Assembly: GCA_009927375.1 (NCBI GenBank)
Contig: RFNE01000104.1
Coordinates: forward strand, 1 to 7,022
Direction: 5' to 3'
Source: Actinomycetota bacterium
GTDB lineage: Bacteria > Actinomycetota > Acidimicrobiia > Acidimicrobiales > Ilumatobacteraceae
DNA: 7,022 nucleotides
This document shows positions 1 through 5,426 of the stretch, piece after piece. How positions within the stretch are numbered: the first letter of the stretch is position 1; every line of letters begins with the position of its first letter. The notes under the pieces were generated by a model. The model saw only the letters and a program-made list of their open reading frames with translations. It was not told the origin of the DNA and ran no database searches. Made by a program: the position numbers and the translations under genes.

Positions 1-1
1 T

Positions 2-406
2 GATTACGCGCACCTGCCGCGGGAGATCGAGACCGTCCTGCGCGGCGCTCGTGATTCGTCCGACACGTGGAGCCGGATCGTCGCGGTCTTCCAGCCGAAT
101 CGCTACAACCGGATGAACACGATGTCGCCTGAGTACCGCGATGCTTTCGTGGGTGCGGACGTCGTCGTGGTGACGGAGATCTACCCCTCGGGTACAGCGC
201 CCATCCCAGGCGTAACTGGCAAACTTGTCGTCGATGCAATTCGTGCGGCACATCCGAACGCACGCGTGGAATGGGTCCCGACTCGTGGGGATCTCGTGAA
301 CTTCCTCGCGGGCGAACTTCGCGAGGGTGACCTGTGCATCTCCATGGGGTGCGGAGACATCGAGTCCCTGCCCGATGAGGTGATTGCCGCTCGAGCTCGA
401 TCATGA
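2..406 (+). CDS. murC: UDP-N-acetylmuramate--L-alanine ligase MurC, C-terminal part (5' truncated by window)
   Basis: The frame is open from base 2 and encodes 134 residues of the C-terminal (third) domain of a Mur ligase. MurC adds L-alanine to UDP-MurNAc in the cytoplasm using ATP, the first peptide step of peptidoglycan synthesis. Visible signatures are DYAHLPRE at bases 2-25, matching the MurC-type DDYxHHPTE block; FQPNRYNR at 89-112, matching FQPHRYxR; and TEIYPSGTAPIPGVTGK, matching the [TD]xYxAxExPIxGVxG block. The Tyr and first His of the first block and both Arg residues of the second are kept. The second His of HHP is Leu, and the His of QPH is Asn. The gene ends in TGA at 404-406, and its last base pairs overlap the ATG of murB-ftsQ (ATGA, 403-406), which indicates translational coupling. 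An ATG at 113 is internal and not the start. The ATP-binding and central domains lie upstream of the window. Confidence 0.93.
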   Translation, partial: DYAHLPREIETVLRGARDSSDTWSRIVAVFQPNRYNRMNTMSPEYRDAFVGADVVVVTEIYPSGTAPIPGVTGKLVVDAIRAAHPNARVEWVPTRGDLVNFLAGELREGDLCISMGCGDIESLPDEVIAARARS

Positions 407-2655
407 GTGGTAACTCGCGCGCCAAGCGCGCAACCAGTGTGGAGATCGAGGAGTTTTCGCGACTCCTTGGGGGACTTGCTCAACCCCAGATGCCGCTCGC
501 GCCGTTGACCACCTATCGGGTAGGCGGACGCGCGGCCGTTGGAGTGAACGTCGAGTCGATGGACGACCTCGTGCGCGTGAGTGAAGCACTTCGACAGGTG
601 CCGATCCCGATGCTCGTCGTCGGTCGGGGAAGCAACATGCTCGTTGCCGACGACGGATTTGCCGGTGTCGCGATCGTGATGTCGAAGTTCACCGATTACC
701 TCGATCTGCCGGATCACGAGGAGGGTGCCGAACCGATCGCGTTGTTTGGTGGGGCGGTGTCGCTCCCCGTTGCTGCGCGACAGAGCGTCGCACGCGGGCT
801 ATCGGGTTTCGAATGGGCGGTCGGGGTGCCCGGGTCGATCGGCGGTGCGGTGCGGATGAATGCCGGAGGTCATGGATCCGACATGGCCTCGTCACTGCGA
901 CTCGTACGACTCTTTCACCTCACGACCGGGGACGAGGTCGTCGTCGCGGCAGAACATTTGGGTTTGCGCTTCCGCGGCTCGGCGCTCGCAGACCATCACG
1001 TGGTGCTGAGCGCGACGGTGGAGTTGTCGTGGGCTTCCGATCAGGCAGCGAGCGAAGCGCAGCTCGCCGAGATCGTGCGGTGGCGACGCGAGCACCAACC
1101 CGGTGGACAGAACGCAGGTTCCGTGTTCGTGAACCCGGTTCCGGGTGAGGTGTCCGCGGGCGCACTGATCGACGAGCAGGGACTACGCGGATTGCGAATT
1201 GGAACTGCGGAGGTGTCGACCAAGCACGCCAACTTCATCCAGGCCGACGACGCGGGGAGTGCTCTCGATGTCGTGCGGGTGATGGCTGCGGTCAAGAAGC
1301 GAGTGCTGGATGCAACTGGCTACGACCTGCACAGCGAGATTCGCCTCGTTGGGTTCGCCTCGGGCGATGACGCCGACCTTGACGCGGTGCTCGGGAGCGA
1401 GGCCGACACGTCGGTCGCCACGATTCGCCTCGAGCAGGTGATGGAAAAGATTGCGCGTCATGGCGCGGCAGGCGACTCGTCGATTCCGATGACCGTGCTC
1501 GCGGGGTCGATTCCCTCGGACGGCGTCGAGGACGTCTCCGAGGACGTGCTCGATGAGTTGCGCGGGGCCTTCGCAGGAGACGAGTCACAGTCGCAGTCGC
1601 GACCCCAGGTTCGGCCAGAACCCGTCGTCACATCCGAGCCAACCATTCCGCCCGTCACGGCCGAGTCGGCTGTCGTCGAGGAGTCGGTTGGCGCAGAACG
1701 CATCGTCATCGAGGACGATGCGCTGCGCAGTGCGAGCGATCTCGACTTTCCTGCCGACGTGCAGAGCCAATCGGTGCACTACGCACCGACGTCGACTCGC
1801 GTGGTCATCACCGATGACTCCTTCGTCGGGGCTGAGGTCGGCTCCACGACCGGCATCGTGTCATCGACGGCGACCATCATTGACGATGCGCAGTTCGGTC
1901 GCCGAGGGTGGTTCGCCCGTCTTCGGGGGCGTGTTGCAGGCGCGTTCTCTCGCACGCAGAATCGACGGAAGGCGATTCTTGTCGTTCTGGCGAGCGTGAT
2001 CGGTGGTGGAGCGCTCGTGCTCGTCGTCTTGGCCTCACCGATCGTCGCGGTGCGCAAGGTGCAGATCGAGGGTGTCACCTATGCCGACGCCCGTCTCGTG
2101 GATGCCGTCGTGCAATCGCTCAAGGGCAAATCGGTCCTCACGGTCGACACCGCGACTGCCGAGGCCCGCCTCGAAGGCGACCCGTGGATCGCCGATGCGC
2201 GCATCTCGACCTACCTGCCGAATCGCGCCGTGATCGAGGTGTCGGAGCGCACCCCCGTCGCATGGTTCCTCGGAGTCGACAATCGCGCCCGCGTGATCGA
2301 TCTCGAAGGTCGGGTGCTGGCGATCGTGGACGGGCGCCCGACAGAGTATTTGTGGATCGACGGCACTGGGCCGAACTCTTCTCCCGGGGCAGTCGCCTCT
2401 GATGCGTACAGGGCGGCGGGACAGCTCGCCATCTCCATCCCCGAGGAGATGAAGCCCCTCGTGGAGAAATTGGGAGTCTCTGGACCGAACAACATCACGA
2501 TGACCCTGGTCACGGGCACGGTGATCGACTTCGGAGAGCCCGTGGACATGCGCAACAAACTCGTCAACGTGGTCGTGCTCCTGCGCCGCCAGGACCCCAA
2601 CGACATCGCGATGATCGACGTTTCCTCGGGCACGCCCGTGGTCAAGACCCAGTAA
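403..2655 (+). CDS. murB-ftsQ: MurB-FtsQ fusion: UDP-N-acetylenolpyruvoylglucosamine reductase joined to cell division protein FtsQ
   Basis: This is one continuous 750-codon frame. Residues about 20-318 are MurB, the FAD- and NADPH-dependent enzyme that reduces UDP-GlcNAc-enolpyruvate to UDP-MurNAc. They carry GRGSNMLV (74-81) and GVPGSIGGAVRMNAGGHG (141-158) for FAD binding, an Arg in FRGS (190-193), the catalytic Ser240 in GSVFVNP, and Glu312 in SEIRLVGF. The extra Tyr-bearing loop of E. coli-type MurB is absent, which fits type II. Residues about 319-510 are an acidic and Pro/Ser-rich linker. A basic stretch (500-523) precedes one membrane helix (about 523-545). A POTRA domain (about 546-618, with VRKVQIEG, DPWIADARI and YLPNRAVIEVSERTPVAW) and a FtsQ beta domain follow to 750. 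Topology is consistent: MurB and the FtsQ N-terminus are both cytoplasmic. The ATG overlaps the murC stop and no clear Shine-Dalgarno is seen. No internal stop or start with a good RBS was noted at the junction, so I infer a true fusion. Each half is confidently assigned; co-function is inference. Confidence 0.93.
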   Translation: MSGNSRAKRATSVEIEEFSRLLGGLAQPQMPLAPLTTYRVGGRAAVGVNVESMDDLVRVSEALRQVPIPMLVVGRGSNMLVADDGFAGVAIVMSKFTDYLDLPDHEEGAEPIALFGGAVSLPVAARQSVARGLSGFEWAVGVPGSIGGAVRMNAGGHGSDMASSLRLVRLFHLTTGDEVVVAAEHLGLRFRGSALADHHVVLSATVELSWASDQAASEAQLAEIVRWRREHQPGGQNAGSVFVNPVPGEVSAGALIDEQGLRGLRIGTAEVSTKHANFIQADDAGSALDVVRVMAAVKKRVLDATGYDLHSEIRLVGFASGDDADLDAVLGSEADTSVATIRLEQVMEKIARHGAAGDSSIPMTVLAGSIPSDGVEDVSEDVLDELRGAFAGDESQSQSRPQVRPEPVVTSEPTIPPVTAESAVVEESVGAERIVIEDDALRSASDLDFPADVQSQSVHYAPTSTRVVITDDSFVGAEVGSTTGIVSSTATIIDDAQFGRRGWFARLRGRVAGAFSRTQNRRKAILVVLASVIGGGALVLVVLASPIVAVRKVQIEGVTYADARLVDAVVQSLKGKSVLTVDTATAEARLEGDPWIADARISTYLPNRAVIEVSERTPVAWFLGVDNRARVIDLEGRVLAIVDGRPTEYLWIDGTGPNSSPGAVASDAYRAAGQLAISIPEEMKPLVEKLGVSGPNNITMTLVTGTVIDFGEPVDMRNKLVNVVVLLRRQDPNDIAMIDVSSGTPVVKTQ
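1699..1899 (+). repeat. Three short degenerate peptide repeats in the MurB-FtsQ linker
   Basis: Within the otherwise low-complexity linker, three similar peptides occur: RIVIEDDAL (residues 433-441), RVVITDDSF (466-474) and ATIIDDAQF (490-498). The shared core is a hydrophobic pair, then I-x-D-D-[A/S], followed within one or two residues by Leu or Phe. The first two also share a leading Arg. Spacing is about 33 and 24 residues. The last copy sits immediately before the basic, membrane-proximal RRGW segment. Conserved hydrophobic-acidic islands in a disordered linker resemble short binding motifs, but no partner can be named from sequence. Confidence 0.5.
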
Positions 2656-2708
2656 GGCAGTGGTGGGGTCACCCCGAGGCGTCAACTACTCTCTAGGACA
2701 GCGTTGAA

Positions 2709-2733
2709 CCGCCCAGGATCAGATCCTGAGCGG
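2709..2733. promoter_or_regulatory. Inverted repeat in the ftsZ leader (arms of 12 around one central base)
   Basis: The arms CCGCCCAGGATC (2709-2720) and GATCCTGAGCGG (2722-2733) flank a single A and are complementary at 11 of 12 positions; the only mismatch is C2713/C2714-side against A2729. It can act either as a dyad operator for a dimeric regulator or, in RNA, as a stem of up to 11 positions with a CAG loop. No T-run follows, so it does not look like an intrinsic terminator. It lies 72 bases upstream of the ftsZ ATG and 53 bases after the murB-ftsQ stop. Confidence 0.6.
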
Positions 2734-2754
2734 CGGCGAGTAGGCAATGAAAAA

Positions 2755-2779
2755 CTCTCACGGTGACGCTCAGTGAGAG
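2755..2779 (+). promoter_or_regulatory. Second hairpin in the ftsZ leader, just upstream of the ribosome binding site
   Basis: CTCTCAC (2755-2761) pairs perfectly with GTGAGAG (2773-2779). Inside it, TGA (2764-2766) pairs with TCA (2770-2772) around a CGC loop, leaving GG bulged. This gives a 7-bp stem, a two-base bulge and a 3-bp stem. It ends about 14 bases before the GAGGG of the ftsZ ribosome binding site, leaving that site single-stranded. A role in ftsZ mRNA stability, processing or translation is inferred only from position. Confidence 0.5.
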
Positions 2780-2793
2780 GTTGAACGAGGGAC

Positions 2794-2801
2794 GAGGGAA
2801 G
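2794..2801 (+). promoter_or_regulatory. Ribosome binding site that decides the ftsZ start
   Basis: GAGGGAAG lies just upstream of ATG 2805, with the GAGGG core ending 6 bases before the start. A second GAGG stands at 2787-2790. It is the best Shine-Dalgarno-like sequence in the window and supports ATG 2805 over the in-frame GTG at 2763, which lies inside the second hairpin and has no such site. Confidence 0.65.
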
Positions 2802-2804
2802 AAC

Positions 2805-3899
2805 ATGAGCGGAGCTCCACAGAACTTCTTGGCAATGATCAAGGTCATCGGTGTGGGTGGCGGCGGCGTGAATGCCATCAACCGCATGATCGACACCGGT
2901 ATCCGTGGGGTCGAGTTCGTGGCAGTCAACACCGATGCGCAGGCGCTCCTGATGAGCGACGCGCACTTCAAGATCGACATCGGTCGCGACATCACTCGCG
3001 GTCTTGGCGCAGGCAGCGATCCTGAGATTGGTCGCGAGGCGGCGGAGACCTCCCGTGCGGAGATCGAAGAACTCGTCGCTGGAGCAGACATGGTCTTCAT
3101 CACCGCGGGCGAGGGCGGTGGCACCGGTACCGGAGCAGCCCCCGTCATCGCAGAGATCGCGCGTGCGTCTGGTGCACTCACCGTCGGCATCGTCACGCGA
3201 CCGTTCGGTTTCGAGGGTCGCCGTCGCGCGCTGCAGGCAGAGAGTGGCATCAACAAGTTGAAGGACAAGGTCGACACCTTGATCGTCATCCCGAACGAGC
3301 GTCTGCTCTCGATCGCGACCGACAAGACGAGCCTGATGGATGCATTCCGCAAGGCCGACGACATCTTGTTCCAGGGTGTCTCGGGCATCACCAACCTGAT
3401 CACGACGCCAGGTCTCATCAACACCGACTTCGCCGACGTGAAGAACATCTTGCAGAACGCCGGAACCGCGCTCATGGGTACGGGTCGGGCGAGTGGTGAC
3501 AACCGCGCGGTGAATGCGGCCAATGCGGCGATCAACTCGCCGCTCCTCGAGTCCTCGATCGAGGGAGCTCGCGGCATCCTGCTCAACATCACCGGTCCGT
3601 CCGACATGGGTCTCTTCGAGATGAATGCCGCCGCGGAGATCGTCCACGGCACGGCCCATCAGGATGCCAACATCATCTTCGGCACCGTGATCGACGACGA
3701 CCTCGACGACGAGATTCGCGTCACCGTGATCGCCGCTGGTTTCGATCGCGCAGAGCCGAGCATGATGCGCGGATCGGGCCGTTCGAGCTCGCCGAGCGAC
3801 ACGAAGGGCTCGAGTCGACTGAAGGAACTGTTCGGTTCTGGCGAGGACCCGTTGCGCGACGACAGCGACGGCCTCGACGTTCCTTCGTTCCTCAAGTAG
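2805..3899 (+). CDS. ftsZ: Cell division protein FtsZ
   Basis: FtsZ is the tubulin-like GTPase that polymerises into the cytokinetic ring at midcell. The 364-residue product starts MSGAPQNFLAMIKVIGVGGGGVNA, as actinobacterial FtsZ proteins do. It carries the tubulin signature GGGTGTG at 104-110 within TAGEGGGTGTGAAPVIAEIA, the VTRPFGFEGRRR segment, and the T7 synergy loop with Asn206, Asp208 and Asp211 in NTDFADV, which completes the GTPase site of the next subunit. The globular core ends near residue 315 (VIAAGFDR). A short, Ser-rich then acidic linker of about 40 residues follows, then the C-terminal peptide DVPSFLK, the docking site for partners such as SepF. A frame extension to GTG 2763 would add 14 residues lacking family support. 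The gene follows a 149-base spacer with two inverted repeats, so ftsZ probably has its own regulatory input. No lesion or missing catalytic residue is seen. Confidence 0.98.
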   Translation: MSGAPQNFLAMIKVIGVGGGGVNAINRMIDTGIRGVEFVAVNTDAQALLMSDAHFKIDIGRDITRGLGAGSDPEIGREAAETSRAEIEELVAGADMVFITAGEGGGTGTGAAPVIAEIARASGALTVGIVTRPFGFEGRRRALQAESGINKLKDKVDTLIVIPNERLLSIATDKTSLMDAFRKADDILFQGVSGITNLITTPGLINTDFADVKNILQNAGTALMGTGRASGDNRAVNAANAAINSPLLESSIEGARGILLNITGPSDMGLFEMNAAAEIVHGTAHQDANIIFGTVIDDDLDDEIRVTVIAAGFDRAEPSMMRGSGRSSSPSDTKGSSRLKELFGSGEDPLRDDSDGLDVPSFLK

Positions 3900-3915
3900 T
3901 CGCGCCGGTGGCGGC

Positions 3916-4566
3916 ATGATGGCCGTCGACGTCGCGGCACGCCTCGCATCGGTGCGAGAGCGAATCGCGCGTGCTGGTGGCACATCGGTTTCGGTGATCG
4001 CCGTCACGAAGACGTTCGATCACGACGCATGGATCGCTGCGCACGCCGCAGGATGCGACGGGATCGGGGAGAACTACGCCCAGGAGTTGGTCGCCAAACA
4101 CGCACAGGGTGCGAGTGCTCTGCCCGTGCATTTCATCGGTCACGTGCAGACCAACAAGGTGCGGTCCCTCATCGACATCGTCGACGTCTGGCAGACCGTG
4201 GACCGGGCTTCCGTCATTGACGAGATCGCCAAACGAGCCTCAGGGCGGTCTCCACGGGTGTTCCTCCAGGTCAATACCTCCGGCGAGGACTCGAAGTCGG
4301 GCTGCACGCCGGGAGAGCTCGATGCCCTCGTCGAGCGGTGTCGGGAGCGCGGCCTCGTCCTTGACGGTTTGATGACAATCGGGCCGACGAGCGGGGAAGC
4401 GCAGCCGACGCGGGCCGCGTTTCGACTGTTGCGTCGCCTCGTCGACGACCACGGACTCGCGCAGTGTTCGATGGGCATGAGCGGTGACATCGAGATCGCC
4501 GTCGAGGAGGGCTCGACCATGGTGCGAGTCGGCTCCGCACTCTTTGGCCCCCGTCACAACCCATAG
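3916..4566 (+). CDS. yggS: YggS/YlmE-family pyridoxal phosphate homeostasis protein
   Basis: This family (COG0325, PLPBP in animals) binds PLP in an alanine-racemase-like barrel without known catalytic activity and affects vitamin B6 and amino acid balance. In Gram-positive bacteria it is the ylmE gene beside sepF. The 216-residue protein shows Lys32 in VIAVTKT, the expected Schiff-base lysine; GENYAQE (51-57); HFIGHVQTNK (72-81); the QVNTSGEDSKSG block; SMGMSGD (185-191), part of the phosphate-binding region; and VRVGSALFGPR at the end. It begins 16 bases after the ftsZ stop. ATG 3916 is followed directly by a second ATG (3919), and either could start translation. The upstream GGTGGCGGC is only a weak ribosome binding site. 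The gene pgeF (ylmD), which usually stands between ftsZ and this gene, is absent here. Confidence 0.95.
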   Translation: MMAVDVAARLASVRERIARAGGTSVSVIAVTKTFDHDAWIAAHAAGCDGIGENYAQELVAKHAQGASALPVHFIGHVQTNKVRSLIDIVDVWQTVDRASVIDEIAKRASGRSPRVFLQVNTSGEDSKSGCTPGELDALVERCRERGLVLDGLMTIGPTSGEAQPTRAAFRLLRRLVDDHGLAQCSMGMSGDIEIAVEEGSTMVRVGSALFGPRHNP

Positions 4567-4591
4567 TCGGGTCGCGACGGATCTGGTGGGC

Positions 4592-4597
4592 TACTGT
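4592..4597 (+). promoter_or_regulatory. Candidate -10 box (TACTGT) of a leaderless or near-leaderless sepF promoter
   Basis: TACTGT fits the actinobacterial TAnnnT -10 consensus and ends 8 bases before the sepF ATG, with no purine-rich ribosome binding site between. A transcript starting 6-8 bases after the box would have an almost absent 5' leader. No good -35 hexamer is visible 16-18 bases upstream. Support comes mainly from the identical arrangement before ileS. Confidence 0.4.
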
Positions 4598-4605
4598 TTC
4601 AGGCG

Positions 4606-5121
4606 ATGTCAATGTTTCGCCGCGCCATGGATTACCTGGGTCTCGGACCCGACGACGCCTACGACGATTACGACGCATCGGTCGCGCGTGAGCGCCCGGT
4701 GCGCGCGCGCCAACCGCGACCAACACCTCGCGCAGCGCAACGTCTCGATGACGAGTACGAAGACGACTACTACGAGGACGAGGAAGTCGTCGAAGCCCGA
4801 CCACCGATGGTGCGCGACGACTCCGGTGTGCACGTTCGTCCGCGCGCAGGTTCTTCGTCGAACGTGCGTCCCGTCGCCGCGACCCGCCGTGAGCCAGTGT
4901 CGATCAAGCCGACTCGCTACGACGATGCAAAAGAGATCGCCGATCGCGTGAAGGCCGGCGTTCCGGTGTTGATGAACATCAGTGCGGCCGACGAGATCAT
5001 CGCGCGTCGACTGATCGACTTCGCGAGCGGACTCATCTATGGCGTCGAGGGCTCGATGGAGAAGGTGTCGCCAGGCGTGTTCTTGATCAAGCCACCTGGC
5101 GTTCGTGTCGCGCTCGACTAG
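4606..5121 (+). CDS. sepF: Cell division protein SepF
   Basis: SepF binds the FtsZ C-terminal peptide and anchors FtsZ filaments to the membrane. It is the main tether in bacteria that, like Actinobacteria, lack FtsA. The 171-residue product starts MSMFRRAMDYLGLG, an amphipathic membrane-targeting helix. A long, very acidic linker (about 15-66, with DDAYDDYD and DDEYEDDYYEDEE) follows, then an Arg/Pro-rich stretch. The folded SepF domain spans about 97-171 (KPTRYDDAKEIADRVKAG, PVLMNISAADEIIARRLIDF, ASGLIYGVEGSMEKVSPGVF), with the Gly-rich turn of the dimer/FtsZ-binding face. The start at 4606 is chosen because the helix needs it; ATG 4612 is a poorer alternative that would lose two residues. 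A spacer of 39 bases separates it from yggS. No ribosome binding site is seen, but a TACTGT box lies upstream. Confidence 0.97.
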   Translation: MSMFRRAMDYLGLGPDDAYDDYDASVARERPVRARQPRPTPRAAQRLDDEYEDDYYEDEEVVEARPPMVRDDSGVHVRPRAGSSSNVRPVAATRREPVSIKPTRYDDAKEIADRVKAGVPVLMNISAADEIIARRLIDFASGLIYGVEGSMEKVSPGVFLIKPPGVRVALD

Positions 5122-5133
5122 TTCGCTTCACCG

Positions 5134-5388
5134 ATGATCGTTCAATTGCTCTGTGGTGTCACGCAGTTGGCAGTGCTCGCCATCATCGCGCGCGTGATCC
5201 TGTCGTGGTTCCCGATCGGGCCGACGTCGCCGTTTGCGCCGATCGCTCGCGCGATCTTCCAGATCACCGAGACGATGCTCGGTCCGGTGCGCCGAGCATT
5301 GCCCCTCGCCGGTCCTCTCGACTTGTCGCCGATCGTCGTGATTCTGTTCTTGCAGATCGTGGTGCAGCGCCTCATCCTCAACTGCTAG
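5134..5388 (+). CDS. yggT: YggT/YlmG-family small integral membrane protein
   Basis: The family (YGGT, Pfam PF02325) consists of small membrane proteins encoded next to sepF in Gram-positive bacteria; plastid relatives are linked to nucleoid and thylakoid organisation. The biochemical role is unknown. The 84-residue protein has a hydrophobic segment at about 2-25, ending in the family motif ARVILSWFP, then a polar loop with TETMLGPVRRALP and the DLSPIVVI block leading into a second hydrophobic segment (about 64-82). Arg/Arg in the loop and the Ser-Trp-Phe-Pro motif are typical. It starts 12 bases after the sepF stop without a clear ribosome binding site, which suggests coupling with sepF. Confidence 0.93.
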   Translation: MIVQLLCGVTQLAVLAIIARVILSWFPIGPTSPFAPIARAIFQITETMLGPVRRALPLAGPLDLSPIVVILFLQIVVQRLILNC

Positions 5389-5412
5389 ACGTCTGCAGTC
5401 GGCCGATCCCAA

Positions 5413-5418
5413 TACACT
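5413..5418 (+). promoter_or_regulatory. Candidate -10 box (TACACT) of a leaderless or near-leaderless ileS promoter
   Basis: TACACT lies in the 38-base gap between yggT and ileS and ends 8 bases before GTG 5427, the same distance as the TACTGT box before sepF. No Shine-Dalgarno sequence lies between. No -35 match is obvious. The surrounding gap also contains the small palindromes AGACGTCT (5387-5394) and CTGCAG (5393-5398), which I regard as incidental. Confidence 0.42.
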
Positions 5419-5426
5419 GACGCACC

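Noticed and set aside
113..406. Separate 97-residue protein starting at ATG 113
   Set aside because: The same frame is open back to base 2 with MurC motifs before the ATG, so it is an internal methionine of murC.
181..717. Minus-strand frame of 178 codons across murC and murB
   Set aside because: It has no family signature and lies opposite conserved MurC and MurB motifs.
2665..2675. GGGG-TCA-CCCC hairpin just after the murB-ftsQ stop as a terminator
   Set aside because: The stem has only four G-C pairs plus a three-base loop and is not followed by a T-run, so termination is not supported.
2763..2804. GTG 2763 as ftsZ start, adding 14 residues
   Set aside because: The extension lies in the hairpin and the ribosome binding site, does not match FtsZ N-termini, and ATG 2805 has a well-spaced GAGGG.
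2682..4007. Long minus-strand frame (441 codons) opposite ftsZ and the start of yggS
   Set aside because: It mirrors the codon pattern of ftsZ in a GC-rich genome, has no recognisable domain, and runs across two well-supported plus-strand genes. It is a shadow frame.
4571..4578. GTCGCGAC palindrome between yggS and sepF as an operator
   Set aside because: An 8-base palindrome is expected often in GC-rich sequence and nothing else marks it.
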